From: Xanthobacteraceae bacterium
GTDB taxonomy: Bacteria; Pseudomonadota; Alphaproteobacteria; Rhizobiales; Xanthobacteraceae
Assembly (NCBI GenBank): GCA_004297465.1
Contig: SCUB01000007.1
Location: 1-64,000, forward strand
Reading direction: 5' to 3'
DNA length: 64,000 bases
A program made the translations under genes and the position numbers. The notes beneath the pieces were generated by a model. It saw only the letters and a program-made list of their open reading frames with translations, had not been told where the DNA came from and ran no database searches. Each line of letters begins with the position of its first letter. The stretch's first letter is position 1. Positions 44,896 to 55,031 of the stretch are shown here, piece by piece.

Positions 44896-45894
44896 TCAGC
44901 CGACGGCGCGGCGCGAGGCGCGAGGCGCCGGCTTGGCGTTGTGCGTCGACGACGCGTCGAGGCACTCGATCGCGATCCTGAGGCTGGCGACGCCCTCCTC
45001 GCCGGTGACCGCGGGCGCGACGCCGCTGCGGATCGCCTCGAAGAAGGACTGCAATTCGACACGCAGCGGCTCGGCGTGACCGACTGACAGATGACGCATG
45101 GAATAGCTGCCGTCGGGCTGGAAGCCGAAGCATTCCGTGACCTGGCGGGTCAAGAGGTCGCCCATGATGTACTTGCCGCGCGTCGCCACCGTCACGCTGC
45201 GCGCCTTGAACGGCGTGAGCCAGTTGGTGTTGATGTGCGCCAGCACGCCGCTGGCGGTGCGGAACTGCAGCAGCGCGATGTCCTCGCGCTCGGCGACCGC
45301 GCTGGAAAGCTGCGGTTGCACCTCGACGATGTCCGACTCGGTGAACCAGCGGATGAGGTCGATATCGTGCACGGCAAGATCGATGACGACGCCGACATTC
45401 GACATGCGCGGCGGGAACGGCCCGACCCGGGTGATCGCGATGGAGAGGATGTCCTCGCCCTGGATCGCCCGCTTGATCGCCGCGACCGCCGGGTTGAAAC
45501 GCTCGACATGGCCGACCATCAGCACGACGCCCGCCTTGCGCGCCGCCTCGACGATGGCGTGGCCCTCGTCCACGGTGGAGGCGATCGGTTTCTCCACCAG
45601 CACATGGATGCGGCGCGCGATGCAGGCGAGCGCGATGTCGCGATGCAGGTGGGTCGGCGCGGCGATGGTCACGGCGTCGACGCCGGCCACCAGCATCGCC
45701 TCGACGGACTCGAACACCGGGCAGCCGATCAGCTTGGCGGCGCGGGCGCGGTTGGCGGCGTCGGGATCGGCGATGCCAGCCAGCGTGACACCCGGCATGT
45801 CGGTGAGCACGCGGGCGTGATTGCTGCCCATCACGCCGGCGCCGATGACGCCGACACGCAGCGCGGCGCCCGCGGATTTATTGATCGCTGTCAC
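44896..45894 (-). CDS. Gfo/Idh/MocA-family oxidoreductase (WbpB-like)
   Basis: The 332-residue enzyme has the NAD motif RVGVIGAGVMGSNHARVL and the catalytic VLVEKPIAST, then the GHVERFNPAV substrate loop and a Gfo/Idh C-terminal domain. It probably oxidises a nucleotide sugar at C3 before the aminotransferase acts. I chose the GTG at 45894 because AGGGG lies about 8 bases upstream. An ATG at 45939 would add 15 residues without a ribosome site. It lies upstream of the aminotransferase gene by 27 bases. Confidence 0.82.
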   Translation of the reverse strand: MTAINKSAGAALRVGVIGAGVMGSNHARVLTDMPGVTLAGIADPDAANRARAAKLIGCPVFESVEAMLVAGVDAVTIAAPTHLHRDIALACIARRIHVLVEKPIASTVDEGHAIVEAARKAGVVLMVGHVERFNPAVAAIKRAIQGEDILSIAITRVGPFPPRMSNVGVVIDLAVHDIDLIRWFTESDIVEVQPQLSSAVAEREDIALLQFRTASGVLAHINTNWLTPFKARSVTVATRGKYIMGDLLTRQVTECFGFQPDGSYSMRHLSVGHAEPLRVELQSFFEAIRSGVAPAVTGEEGVASLRIAIECLDASSTHNAKPAPRASRRAVG

Positions 45895-46032
45895 TTCATG
45901 TCCCCTCGATCCGGCCACTTCCGGTGCCTGCTCTAGCATGGCGCCACGGGCGAAGCGAAGAGCGGCCGCCGCTCCGCCAACACACGTTTTAATTCAAAGA
46001 ATTACAGACTTCCGGTGAAGCCCTGGGCTGGC

Positions 46033-46782
46033 CTATTCGGCGGCCCGCGCGGCGGCCGCCGGCAGCGTGATCGCCGCGGCAAGCGCGTCGTCGCGGAAGG
46101 CCTTCACCGCGCCGAGCGCCAGCTCCGCCCCGGTCTGGGTGCCGATCGCCGGCAGCTTTTTCAGCACGACGGCCGGCGCGGTGATGATGTGGCAGCCCAT
46201 CTGATCGGCCTCGATCACGTTGAACACCTCGCGCGTCGAGGCCCAGATGATCTCGATGTTCGTGGTCTTTCGCGCGCGCGCCACCGCATCGGCGACGATC
46301 GGGCGGTAGTCGATGCCGAGATCGCCGAGCCGGCCGGCGAACACCGACACGCAGGCCGGAGCCCCGCCCTCGAGCGCGGCGACGGCCTTCTCGACCTGCT
46401 CGGCGGCGAAGATCGCGGTCATGTTGACCTTGATGCCGTCGCGCGACAGCGCGTGAACGGCATCGAACAGCGGCTCGCCGCGCGTCGTCATCACCGGCAG
46501 CTTGGCGTAAACGTTGGCGCCCCATGACGAGATCAGCCGCGCCTGCGCGATCATCTCGGGGATGTCGTCGGAGATCACCTCGAATGAGATGTGGCGGTCC
46601 GGCACCGCCGCCACCAGGTCGCGCGCGTAGGCGACATAATCGGTGACCCCGGCTTTCTTGAGCAGCGACGGATTGGTGGTGAAGCCGGAAATCCAGGCGT
46701 TGCGCGCCATGTCGACGATCTGTGCCTTGTCGGCGCCGTCGGTGAACAGTTTCACCCGCAGGGAAGACAGCGTTGGTGCCAT
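46033..46782 (-). CDS. transaldolase (TalB/fructose-6-phosphate aldolase-like)
   Basis: The 249-residue enzyme is a compact transaldolase with the Schiff-base lysine in VYAKLPVMTTRGE and the family segments LFTDGADKAQIVDMARNAWISGFTTNPSLLKKAGV and KVNMTAIFAAEQV. The reaction exchanges a three-carbon unit between sedoheptulose 7-phosphate and glyceraldehyde 3-phosphate. Sedoheptulose 7-phosphate is also the starting point of the heptose pathway encoded further downstream, which may explain its place among LPS genes. The start at 46782 has GGAG upstream. Confidence 0.88.
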   Translation of the reverse strand: MAPTLSSLRVKLFTDGADKAQIVDMARNAWISGFTTNPSLLKKAGVTDYVAYARDLVAAVPDRHISFEVISDDIPEMIAQARLISSWGANVYAKLPVMTTRGEPLFDAVHALSRDGIKVNMTAIFAAEQVEKAVAALEGGAPACVSVFAGRLGDLGIDYRPIVADAVARARKTTNIEIIWASTREVFNVIEADQMGCHIITAPAVVLKKLPAIGTQTGAELALGAVKAFRDDALAAAITLPAAAARAAE

Positions 46783-46886
46783 GGCGAACAGACTCCGGAT
46801 GGGGAATATCTCATCCCTTACGCGCATGGCTGCCCTGCCGCAAGGGTTCCACGGGGCCCGGCGGGGCGGGCCAGGATCGCGGCCCC

Positions 46887-46902
46887 GGATTTTCCAAAAT
46901 CC
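46887..46902. promoter_or_regulatory. 16-bp palindrome between divergent genes
   Basis: GGATTTTCCAAAATCC is a symmetric sequence with a CC spacer, between the transaldolase and YbhN-type starts. It could be a repressor site, but no regulator is nearby and the region is otherwise rich in G/C runs. Confidence 0.35.
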
Positions 46903-46999
46903 CCGGATACCCCCGGGGTCTTGCCAGGCCGGCCATAAACCCATACTCCCGGGGGCCGGATCTGCCCGATCCTCAACCCCTGTTTCCGAACGGACCGGA

Positions 47000-47965
47000 A
47001 TGCGCCGGTTTTTCCTTCTCACCGCCAAGATCCTGATCTCCGCCGGCCTGCTGTTCGTGGCGCTGCGCGGGGTCAACGTCGCCGCGCTGACGCAGCGCAT
47101 CGCGCAGATCAGCCCGGTATGGATCGGCGCGGCGGTGGTGGTGACGCTGGTGCAGGTCGTGCTCGGCGCGGCGCGCTGGCAGATCATCACCCGCCAATGC
47201 GGCGTGCCGCTGACGTTCCGCGAGGTGCTGCGCTATAATTTCATCGGCGTGTTCTTCAACCAGACCCTGCCGTCGTCGATCGGCGGCGACGCGGTGCGGC
47301 TGTGGCTCTTGAGCCGCAGCGGCGCCGGCTGGCTCAAGGCCAGCTATTCGGTACTGGTGGACCGCGCCATCGGCCTGATCGCCATCGCCGTGATCGTGGT
47401 GGCGAGCCTGCCGTGGAGCTACCACCTGATCAACGACGAAAGCGGCCGCATGGCGCTGATCCTGATCGACGTGGTGGCGATCTCCGGCGGCATCGCGTTC
47501 CTGCTGATGGGAACGCTGTCGTGGCGATGGCTGCAGCAATGGTGGGCGACCCGCCATGTCCACGGCTGCGCGGTGATCGCCAACAAGGTCATCTTCAACA
47601 CCCGAACAGGACCGGTGATGACGGCGCTCTCGCTGTCGATCCACGTCTTCGCCGTGCTGATCGCGTGGTGCGTGGTGCGCTCGTTCGACGCGCCGGTAAC
47701 CTTCGCGCAGACGTTCCTGCTGATCCCGCCGATCATGCTCATCACCATGCTGCCGATCTCGATCGCCGGCTGGGGCGTGCGCGAGGCCTCGATGATGGTG
47801 GCGTTCGGCTACGCCGGGCTCGCGCCCGCCGACGGCCTGCTGGTGTCGCTGCTGTTCGGCATCGCCAATTTCGCCGCCGGCGCCATCGGCGGCCTGGTGT
47901 GGGTGCTCAGCTCGTCCCTGACGCTGCCGCGCGAGCCGCCGCCGGCGCTGGACGAGGCGCCGTGA
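47000..47965 (+). CDS. YbhN/LPG-synthase-TM-type membrane protein
   Basis: The 321-residue protein has about eight hydrophobic segments and the family marks LRYNFIGVFFNQTLPSSIGGDAVRLWLL and LPISIAGWGVREASMMVAFGY. This lysylphosphatidylglycerol synthase transmembrane-region type is found in many polysaccharide loci, where it may act as a lipid-carrier flippase. Its stop overlaps the next gene's GTG start (GTGA). The start at 47000 has CGGACCGGA just upstream and precedes the first membrane segment. The neighbourhood suggests O-antigen or LPS core export. Confidence 0.8.
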   Translation: MRRFFLLTAKILISAGLLFVALRGVNVAALTQRIAQISPVWIGAAVVVTLVQVVLGAARWQIITRQCGVPLTFREVLRYNFIGVFFNQTLPSSIGGDAVRLWLLSRSGAGWLKASYSVLVDRAIGLIAIAVIVVASLPWSYHLINDESGRMALILIDVVAISGGIAFLLMGTLSWRWLQQWWATRHVHGCAVIANKVIFNTRTGPVMTALSLSIHVFAVLIAWCVVRSFDAPVTFAQTFLLIPPIMLITMLPISIAGWGVREASMMVAFGYAGLAPADGLLVSLLFGIANFAAGAIGGLVWVLSSSLTLPREPPPALDEAP

Positions 47966-48990
47966 CCGGGCACGCCGGCCTGTGGCTGGGACTGGCGCCG
48001 TGCCTGGCCGCCCTGCTCGCCGCGGCCTTGAGCGCCGCGCTCATTCCCTGGCTGCGGCGCCACGCGCTGGCCGAGCCCAACGCCCGCTCCTCGCACGATC
48101 TTCCAACGCCGCAGGGCGGCGGCATCGCGGTCATCGCCGCGATGCTGGCGACCGTGGCGCTGGCCGCGGCGTTCCAGCCCGTCGGCATGGCCACAGCAGC
48201 CGCGCTGGGCGCAGCCGTGCTGCTTGCGGTGGTCGGCGCCGCCGACGATCGCCATGCCCTGGCGGTGCCGCCGCGCCTCGTGCTGCAGGCGGTGGCCGTG
48301 ACGGCGGCGGTGGGCGCGCTGCCGGCGGATCACGCGCTGCTGCCGTTCGCGCCATGGTGGCTCGAACGCACGCTCCTGGTGCTGGCCGGCCTGTGGTTCG
48401 TCAACCTGGTCAATTTCATGGACGGGCTCGACTGGATGACGGTCGCCGAGATGGTGCCGGTGACGGCGGCGCTCGCCATGCTCGGCGCGTTCGGCATGAT
48501 CGGCCCCGAGCCTGCGCTGGTCGCCGCGGCGCTGTGCGGCGCGATGCTCGGCTTTGCGCCGTTCAACCGTCCGGTGGCGAAGCTGTTTCTCGGCGACGTC
48601 GGCAGCCTGCCGATCGGTCTTCTGGTCGGCTGGTGCCTGCTCGACCTCGCCCGCCACGGCCATCTCGCCGCGGCACTGCTGCTGCCGCTCTATTATCTCG
48701 CCGATGCCACGCTGACTTTGCTGCGCCGGATGACGCGCGGCGAGGCGCCGTGGCGGGCCCACCGCGCGCATTTCTACCAGCGCGCCACCGACAACGGTTT
48801 TGCCGTGATGCAGATCGCCATCATGGTGTTCGCGCTCAACGGCGTGCTGGCCGCGCTGGCCGCGCTCACCATCTGGCTGCCCGGCCCGGTGACGGCAGCG
48901 GCCGCGCTGGCGGCGGGCGGCGGCGCGGTTACTGCCCTGCTGACGCTGTTTGCGCGACCTCGGCGTCTGTCTCGGCCGGGGCCGGCCTGA
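47962..48990 (+). CDS. MraY/WecA-family initiating sugar-phosphate transferase
   Basis: The 342-residue enzyme with about ten membrane segments starts polysaccharide chains by moving a sugar-1-phosphate from a UDP-sugar to undecaprenyl phosphate. Motifs are VGAADDRHALAVPPRLVLQ, LVNFMDGLDWMT, KLFLGDVGSLPIGLLVGW and a HRAHFYQRATD loop, which match WecA/WbpL. It starts with GTG overlapping the preceding stop by four bases. The CapD/WbpM-type gene lies opposite and overlaps its 3' end by 62 bases. Its sugar specificity is probably a FucNAc- or QuiNAc-like UDP-sugar if it pairs with that dehydratase; this is inference. Confidence 0.87.
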   Translation: MTGHAGLWLGLAPCLAALLAAALSAALIPWLRRHALAEPNARSSHDLPTPQGGGIAVIAAMLATVALAAAFQPVGMATAAALGAAVLLAVVGAADDRHALAVPPRLVLQAVAVTAAVGALPADHALLPFAPWWLERTLLVLAGLWFVNLVNFMDGLDWMTVAEMVPVTAALAMLGAFGMIGPEPALVAAALCGAMLGFAPFNRPVAKLFLGDVGSLPIGLLVGWCLLDLARHGHLAAALLLPLYYLADATLTLLRRMTRGEAPWRAHRAHFYQRATDNGFAVMQIAIMVFALNGVLAALAALTIWLPGPVTAAAALAAGGGAVTALLTLFARPRRLSRPGPA

Positions 48991-50884
48991 ATTCGGGCAC
49001 GGTGTCGCGCAGCACGCGCTCGACGCGTTCGCGGTCGGAGCCCGCCAGCGCCTCCTCGATCAGCGCCAGCGCGGCCTTGAGCGTCGCCATCGACAGTTCG
49101 TTGGGGGTGGCGGCGACGATGCCGGCGATGCCGGTCGCAACCGTCGGCTCCTCGTGCGCGAACAGCTTCTCGTTGAGCCGCTCGCCGGGGCGGATGCCGG
49201 TGAACACGATCTCGATGTCGCGACCCGGCTCCAGCCCCGACAGCCGGATCATGCGCTCGGCAAGATCGAGGATCTTCACCGGCTGGCCCATGTTGAGCAC
49301 ATAGACCGAAAGGTCCGGAACCGGCGGCGACAGCGCATGGCTCGCCGCCGTGATCACCAGATCGCACGCCTCCTGGATCGTCATGAAGTAACGCACCATG
49401 TCCGGATGGGTCACGGTCACCGGCCCGCCGGCCTCGATCTGGGCGCGGAACTTCGGCACCACCGAGCCGGTCGAGGCCAGCACGTTGCCGAAGCGCACCG
49501 AAATCAGCCGCAACGGCGCCCGGCCGTCGCCGCCGCCGCGCCGCAGACGATCGAGCGCCTGGCAATACATCTCGGCGAAACGCTTGGTCAGGCCCAGCAT
49601 CGACACCGGCTCGATCGCCTTGTCGGTGGAGATCATCACCATCGCGGCCGCGCCGGCGGCATCCGCGGCGTCGGCGACGTTGATCGAGCCGACAATGTTG
49701 GTCTTGATCGCCTCGCTCCAGTCGCGTTCGAGGATCGGCACATGCTTGAGCGCCGCGGCATGGAACACCATGTCGGGCGCAAAACCGCGCATCAGCGCGA
49801 ACATGCGGGCACGGTCGCGCACGTCGGCAAGATGGCCCTCGATCACGGCATCCTGCGGCTTGGCCGTGATCTTCTCCAGCACGGCGTGCAGCACCGGTTC
49901 CGAATTCTCGATGATGAGCAGGCGCGCCGCGCCGAACGTCACCAGGCGCTCGCAAATTTCGGCGCCGATCGAGCCGCCGCCGCCGGTGACGATCACCGCC
50001 TTGCCGCGCACGAACGACTCGATGCGCGAATAGTCGATTGTCGCGCCGGGCCGCAACAGCAGATCCTCCACCGCGATCGCGGTCAGTTGCGGCGCATCGC
50101 CGCTTTCGGCCAGCGACGGCAGGCGGCTGACGACGAGGCCGAGTTGCCGCGCCTTGTTGATGACGACTTCCGGCTGGGCCTCCTCCTCGAACGCCGATGG
50201 CGTCATGATGATGCGGCGCACCAGCTTCTGCCGCCGCCCGAAGTCGGCGACGACATCGCTGACGTCGTCGATGCCGCCGAGCACCGGCAGGCCGCGGATC
50301 ATGTGCCCGCGGTCGGCGCGCGAGGGCGACAGCACGCCGACCGGCCAGATGTTCTTGACCGCGCCGCTCTCGATGCCGCGCAGCAGGATTTCGGCGTCGG
50401 CGGCGCGGCCGACGAGAAGACAGAAGTTCGCGTCGCCGGCGTTGGCACGGTTGCGGGTGCGGGTGTAGCGGAAATAGCGGTAGATGAGCCGCGGGCCGCT
50501 GAGCAGGAACATTTCCAGCAGCCAGAAGATGAAGATGACCTGCTTGCCGAAGAAGAACGTGGCGAGCATGTTCGGCGCCAGCAGGATGTAATCGAGCACC
50601 AGCAGGGAAGCCGCCAGCACCGTGGCCGCGCGCACGATCCTGAACAGATCGGGCAGCGAATAGAACCGCCACTTGGTGACGGTGAGCTGGAACGCGTAGC
50701 AGACCACGACTGTGTGAAGGACGAAATATGGCAGGATCATCGCGAGCAGTGGCCAGCGCACCGCGAAACCGCCTTCGCTGAAGCGCAGGAAAAATGCGCC
50801 CAGCAACGCAACCACCGTCATCGCGGCGTCATGCGCCGCGATCACGAGATTGCGCCACGTCAGATGCTGTATCCGCAGTCTCAA
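48929..50884 (-). CDS. polysaccharide biosynthesis dehydratase, CapD/WbpM/FlaA1-like
   Basis: The 651-residue protein has four N-terminal membrane helices, a first nucleotide-binding region, and a C-terminal short-chain dehydrogenase domain with VIVTGGGGSIGAEICERL, HAAALKHVPILE and MISTDKAIEPVSMLGLTKRFAE (the last with the catalytic Met/Lys pattern). This matches WbpM/CapD, which removes water from UDP-GlcNAc to begin UDP-QuiNAc or UDP-FucNAc synthesis. The start is probably the TTG at 50884, because the RNLVIAAHD segment before the first ATG is conserved. Its 3' end overlaps the initiating transferase gene. Confidence 0.88.
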   Translation of the reverse strand: MRLRIQHLTWRNLVIAAHDAAMTVVALLGAFFLRFSEGGFAVRWPLLAMILPYFVLHTVVVCYAFQLTVTKWRFYSLPDLFRIVRAATVLAASLLVLDYILLAPNMLATFFFGKQVIFIFWLLEMFLLSGPRLIYRYFRYTRTRNRANAGDANFCLLVGRAADAEILLRGIESGAVKNIWPVGVLSPSRADRGHMIRGLPVLGGIDDVSDVVADFGRRQKLVRRIIMTPSAFEEEAQPEVVINKARQLGLVVSRLPSLAESGDAPQLTAIAVEDLLLRPGATIDYSRIESFVRGKAVIVTGGGGSIGAEICERLVTFGAARLLIIENSEPVLHAVLEKITAKPQDAVIEGHLADVRDRARMFALMRGFAPDMVFHAAALKHVPILERDWSEAIKTNIVGSINVADAADAAGAAAMVMISTDKAIEPVSMLGLTKRFAEMYCQALDRLRRGGGDGRAPLRLISVRFGNVLASTGSVVPKFRAQIEAGGPVTVTHPDMVRYFMTIQEACDLVITAASHALSPPVPDLSVYVLNMGQPVKILDLAERMIRLSGLEPGRDIEIVFTGIRPGERLNEKLFAHEEPTVATGIAGIVAATPNELSMATLKAALALIEEALAGSDRERVERVLRDTVPEFRPAPAETDAEVAQTASAGQ

Positions 50885-51067
50885 GGAACTCGCCCGATCG
50901 GAGCGCGACCCAGGAAGCGGGCACTAATTGCTGAACTCATTGCCCCGGACTTCAATTTTCATGAGCGATACGCAAAGCGAATTCTGTCCGCCCTGGTCAT
51001 ACGCCCCCTGCGGCAGCCGTCACCTCTGTATTTTCCCTCATACCGGCGACGACATCGCGCGCGAACC

Positions 51068-52384
51068 TTAATCGGTCCGTGGCAGATCGCGCAACCTCAA
51101 GAGCGATGCTTTTTCAGCGTAGCCGGCGCGATTCATCATGCCGCCTGCAATCCCCGCTCCCAGAACGTAAATCCAGCCCTCGTGAAAATCGAACAAATGC
51201 GAATTAAAAATTGAACTGATAAAATTTTGCACGACAACGACCAGCCCGATCCATGCCGCCAGCCGGTGCCCGCGAAACATCCAGGCATGGCTGAACCACA
51301 TGGCGTAGAGCACCGCAACGCCGACCAGGCCGAACTGGACGGCGACACGCAGCGTCTGATTGTGCGGATTGGAGACGACTTCGGCGGACACACCGCTCTG
51401 ACCGCGCGCGGCGACTTCATACAGCGCCTTGATCGACCCGGTGCCGTGGCCGATCAGCGGCGCCTCGGCGACGAAGCGCAGTGATTTACGCCAATATTCC
51501 AGGCGCTGCCCGGTCGAGGTGGCGGCATTGGTGCTGCGGTACTTCTCGTATTCGGACATCACGTTGAGCGCGCGCCCCCGCAACATCGGCGAAGCGCTCC
51601 AGACCAGCGCGCCCGCGACCGCCGCGCCGGCCAGCGTCAACGCTATCAGCCGCCCTTTGAAATGACGGACCGCGAACAGCAGCAGCAGCGCGGGAATGTA
51701 GATCAGCGCGGTGCGCGCCAGCGCGACAAAAAACACGTTGGCGAGAAAGCCGGCGGCGAGAAGCGCCAGCAGCACCGCCTGCCAGCGCAACTCCGCCCGG
51801 TGCAGCCGCCACGCCGCGCCCAGGCCCGCGAACGCGCACAGCACGAACTCCTGGCTCTGGTTGATGTAGTCCTTGATCGGCACGCCGGGCGAGCGCGGCG
51901 GCGCCAGCGCGAGATGCGGCGCAAGATAGATGAACCACGAATAGATCATCAGCACCGCGCAGGACGCAAGAAACGCCACCAGCGGCCACCAGGCGCGCTG
52001 CGAGCGGGCAAAATGAAAGAACAGCAACGGAATGAAGAGGAGCTTGGCGACCGAATGGACGGCGCGGATCCGGTCGGACCATGGCACCTCGGCCCACAGC
52101 ATGGCGGCCACGCCGAGCGCGAACAGCAGCACCGGCAGCACGCTGGCCGGATGTTTGAACACGCGCAGGAACGCAGCGCGCTCGAAGCTCGGGATCAGCG
52201 ACAGCGCCCACAGCACGGCGAGGATGGCGAGCGCCGAGGTCGACCACGGCAGCGCGGCGGCGGCGGCCACGGCGAGGAGATCGGAGAGCTTGAGCCAGGC
52301 GGCGCGCTCCCAGGTCCATGGCCAGATCGATGGCCACGTCCGTTCCCGCGATCCGCCCCCGGCGACCTCCGCCGGCGATGTCAC
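51068..52384 (-). CDS. O-antigen ligase (WaaL-like) membrane protein
   Basis: The 438-residue protein has about eleven hydrophobic segments and an O-antigen ligase/polymerase domain with a large periplasmic loop between ~280 and ~345 holding [20 protein letters not shown] and the conserved [14 protein letters not shown]. WaaL-type enzymes join O-antigen to lipid A-core. The start codon is GTG at 52384, overlapping the hldE stop (GTGA), so it is the last gene of an hldE-led unit. A final stretch at 51.2 kb is distinctly AT-rich. Confidence 0.82.
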   Translation of the reverse strand: MTSPAEVAGGGSRERTWPSIWPWTWERAAWLKLSDLLAVAAAAALPWSTSALAILAVLWALSLIPSFERAAFLRVFKHPASVLPVLLFALGVAAMLWAEVPWSDRIRAVHSVAKLLFIPLLFFHFARSQRAWWPLVAFLASCAVLMIYSWFIYLAPHLALAPPRSPGVPIKDYINQSQEFVLCAFAGLGAAWRLHRAELRWQAVLLALLAAGFLANVFFVALARTALIYIPALLLLFAVRHFKGRLIALTLAGAAVAGALVWSASPMLRGRALNVMSEYEKYRSTNAATSTGQRLEYWRKSLRFVAEAPLIGHGTGSIKALYEVAARGQSGVSAEVVSNPHNQTLRVAVQFGLVGVAVLYAMWFSHAWMFRGHRLAAWIGLVVVVQNFISSIFNSHLFDFHEGWIYVLGAGIAGGMMNRAGYAEKASLLRLRDLPRTD

Positions 52385-53850
52385 GATCCGGCCCCTCCGC
52401 GCGCGATGATCGCGGTGGTGCTGTGTCCGGGCACCAGATCGATCAGCAGCACCTCGCCGCCCGCGGCTTCGACGACCTCGCGCCCGACCACCTGATCGCG
52501 GCCATAGTCGCCGCCCTTGACCAGCACCTGCGGCCGCACCTCCTCGATCAGGCGCAGCGGCGTGTCCTCGTCGAACAGCGTGATGAGATCGACCGCCTCC
52601 AGCGCCGCCAGCACCTGGGCGCGGGCGCGCTCGTCCTGCACCGGGCGGCCGTCGCCCTTGAGACGCCGCACCGAGGCATCCGAATTCAATCCGACCACCA
52701 GCCGGTCGCAGGCGGCGCGCGCGCGCGTCAGCACCTTGACATGGCCGGGGTGCAGCAGGTCGAAGCAGCCGTTGGTGAAGCCGATGCGCAGGCCCTGGCG
52801 ACGCCACACCACGAGGCGCTCGTGCAGGTCCTGGGCGCTCAGCACGATCTTCTCCTCGGCCGCGAGCGAGGCGTGCGGCAGGATGCGCGCGCGCAATTCG
52901 GCCAGACTTGCCGTCGCGGTGCCGCGCTTGCCGACCACCACGGCGGCGGCGGCATTGGCCGCGCGCAGCGCCAGCGCCCAGTCGGCGCCCGCCGCCAGCA
53001 TCACCGCGAACACCGCAACCACAGTATCGCCGGCGCCCGACACATCGCGCACCTTGACGGCATAGGCCGGCACGTGCAGCGCCTCGCTGTCGCGGCACAC
53101 CAGGCTCATGCCGTTCTCGCTGCGGGTGACGAGGACGGCCTCGCTCGCCGCCATCACCATCGCCTCCTCGGCGGCCTCGACGATCTCCATGTCGGTCACG
53201 GCATGGCGCCGCGTCGCCTCGCCCAGTTCCTTGCGGTTGGGCGTGAGCAGCGTGGCGCCGCGATAGAGCGAGAAATCGAGGTTCTTGGGATCGACGATCA
53301 CCGGCTTGCCGAGATCGCGCGCCGCCTCGATCACCTCGGCGATGAAGCGCGGCGTCAGCACGCCCTTGGCGTAATCGGACAGCACGACGACGTCGGCGCG
53401 CGGCAGCGCCGAGAGCGCGGCATCGATCAGCTTCTGCTCGACGTCGACCGCGGCGGGCTGGGCGAACTCCCAGTCGGCGCGCAGCATGTGGGTGGAGAAG
53501 TGCTCGGAGACGAACCGCACCTTGCGCGTGGTCGGCCGCGTCGCATCGGCCACCAGCATCGCCTCGATGCGCGGCTCGCGGACGAAGGCTGCGGTCATGG
53601 TGTGCGCCGCCTCGTCGGCGCCGATCATGCCGACGAACAGGCAGCGCGCGCCAAGCGCCGCGACGTTGCGCGCGACGTTGCCGGCGCCGCCGATGACGAT
53701 CTCGCTGCGGTTCACCGCGATCACCGGCGCCGGCGCCTCCGGCGAGATGCGCGACACCTCGCCGTAGACGAAATCATCGAGCATCAGGTCGCCGATGCAC
53801 AGCACCGTGCAGTCCGCGATACCAGCTGACAGCGTGTCGAATTCCTGCAT
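52381..53850 (-). CDS. hldE: bifunctional heptose kinase / adenylyltransferase HldE
   Basis: The 489-residue protein joins a ribokinase-type kinase (~1-320; [18 protein letters not shown] and [17 protein letters not shown]) with a nucleotidyltransferase (~340-489; [18 protein letters not shown]). The N-terminal half phosphorylates D-glycero-beta-D-manno-heptose 7-phosphate and the C-terminal half makes the ADP-heptose precursor. Length and domain order match HldE/RfaE. It lies between hldD and the O-antigen ligase gene. The first gene of the unit appears to be hldD. Confidence 0.95.
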   Translation of the reverse strand: MQEFDTLSAGIADCTVLCIGDLMLDDFVYGEVSRISPEAPAPVIAVNRSEIVIGGAGNVARNVAALGARCLFVGMIGADEAAHTMTAAFVREPRIEAMLVADATRPTTRKVRFVSEHFSTHMLRADWEFAQPAAVDVEQKLIDAALSALPRADVVVLSDYAKGVLTPRFIAEVIEAARDLGKPVIVDPKNLDFSLYRGATLLTPNRKELGEATRRHAVTDMEIVEAAEEAMVMAASEAVLVTRSENGMSLVCRDSEALHVPAYAVKVRDVSGAGDTVVAVFAVMLAAGADWALALRAANAAAAVVVGKRGTATASLAELRARILPHASLAAEEKIVLSAQDLHERLVVWRRQGLRIGFTNGCFDLLHPGHVKVLTRARAACDRLVVGLNSDASVRRLKGDGRPVQDERARAQVLAALEAVDLITLFDEDTPLRLIEEVRPQVLVKGGDYGRDQVVGREVVEAAGGEVLLIDLVPGHSTTAIIARGGAGS

Positions 53851-53872
53851 GGCGGGCGATGATCCTGAGTGT

Positions 53873-54853
53873 CTAGCGGTAGCGGTCGGCGGCGTCGAGA
53901 TAGCCGGTCACGTAGTGGCGGACGGCGTCCTCGAGCGCGGTGAAGCCGCCGTTATAGCCGGCGCGCTGCAGATTGCCGAGATCGGCGGCGGTGAAATACT
54001 GGTAGGCATCGCGGATCTCGACCGGCATGTCGACGTATTCGATGTTCGGCGCGGCGCCGAGCGCGGCATAGGCGGAAAGGATCAGGTCGCGGAAGCTGCG
54101 CGCGGTGCCGGTGCCGACATTGAAGATGCCGTTGACCTCCGGTGCCGCGATGAGCCACTGCATCACCCGAATGACATCGTCGACATAAATAAAGTCGCGG
54201 CGCTGGTCGCCGTCGGCGATGCCGTCGCGGTGCGACTTGAACAGGCGCACGGTGTTGCCCGCCTTGACGTCGGCGAACACGCGGGCGAGCACGCTCATCA
54301 TCGAGCCCTTGTGATACTCGTTGGGCCCGAACACGTTGAAGAACTTGAGGCCCGCCCAGTGCGGCGGCAGCTTGTCGCCGCGCGCCGCGCGCTCGGCGAC
54401 CACGAGATCGAACAGGTGCTTGCTCCAGCCGTAGAGGTTCATCGGCCGCAGCTTCTTCAGTTCCGCCACCGACCAGGCGTCGCAAAAACCCTGCGTGCCG
54501 TCGCCGTAAGTCGCCGCCGAGGAGGCGTAGAGAAACGGCGTCGCGGTCGCCGTGCACCAGTCGAGCAGCCGCAGCGACAGCTTGAAATTGTTTTCCATCA
54601 CCAGGTCGCCGTCGGTCGCGGTGGTGGCGGAAATCGCGCCCATGTGGATGACGGCGTCGAGCCGGCGGCCCTCCAGCCAGCGCGCCAACTCGGTCGGCGG
54701 CACGAAATCGGCAAGCTGGCGCTTGGCGAGGTTGCGCCACTTGCCGTCGTCACCCAGCAGGTCGCTGACCACGACGTCGGCGCGGCCGCCATCGTTGAGC
54801 GCCGCCACCATGTTCGATCCGATGAAGCCGGCTCCGCCGGTGACCAGCAGCAT
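53873..54853 (-). CDS. hldD: ADP-L-glycero-D-manno-heptose 6-epimerase
   Basis: The 326-residue SDR enzyme inverts C6 of ADP-heptose. It starts with [20 protein letters not shown] and has [24 protein letters not shown] (the YxxxK site), [17 protein letters not shown] and [11 protein letters not shown], all HldD features. It is 22 bases before hldE on the - strand and divergent from waaF across 178 bases. GGGG lies about five bases before the ATG at 54853. Confidence 0.95.
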   Translation of the reverse strand: MLLVTGGAGFIGSNMVAALNDGGRADVVVSDLLGDDGKWRNLAKRQLADFVPPTELARWLEGRRLDAVIHMGAISATTATDGDLVMENNFKLSLRLLDWCTATATPFLYASSAATYGDGTQGFCDAWSVAELKKLRPMNLYGWSKHLFDLVVAERAARGDKLPPHWAGLKFFNVFGPNEYHKGSMMSVLARVFADVKAGNTVRLFKSHRDGIADGDQRRDFIYVDDVIRVMQWLIAAPEVNGIFNVGTGTARSFRDLILSAYAALGAAPNIEYVDMPVEIRDAYQYFTAADLGNLQRAGYNGGFTALEDAVRHYVTGYLDAADRYR

Positions 54854-55031
54854 GATACCCCTTGCCCGAGATTGCCCCCGCGACGCCACCATTGCCTCAG
54901 TCCGCGCCGGCAGGCAATCTGCGACTGGCAAATTGCTTTCCCGCCGGTTCCAGGCCGTGCGCTGGACAGCGAGGGATGGGCGGAGTACGGGCAGGAAATC
55001 CCGGCCAATCGCAAAAATCACAAGAAAATAA

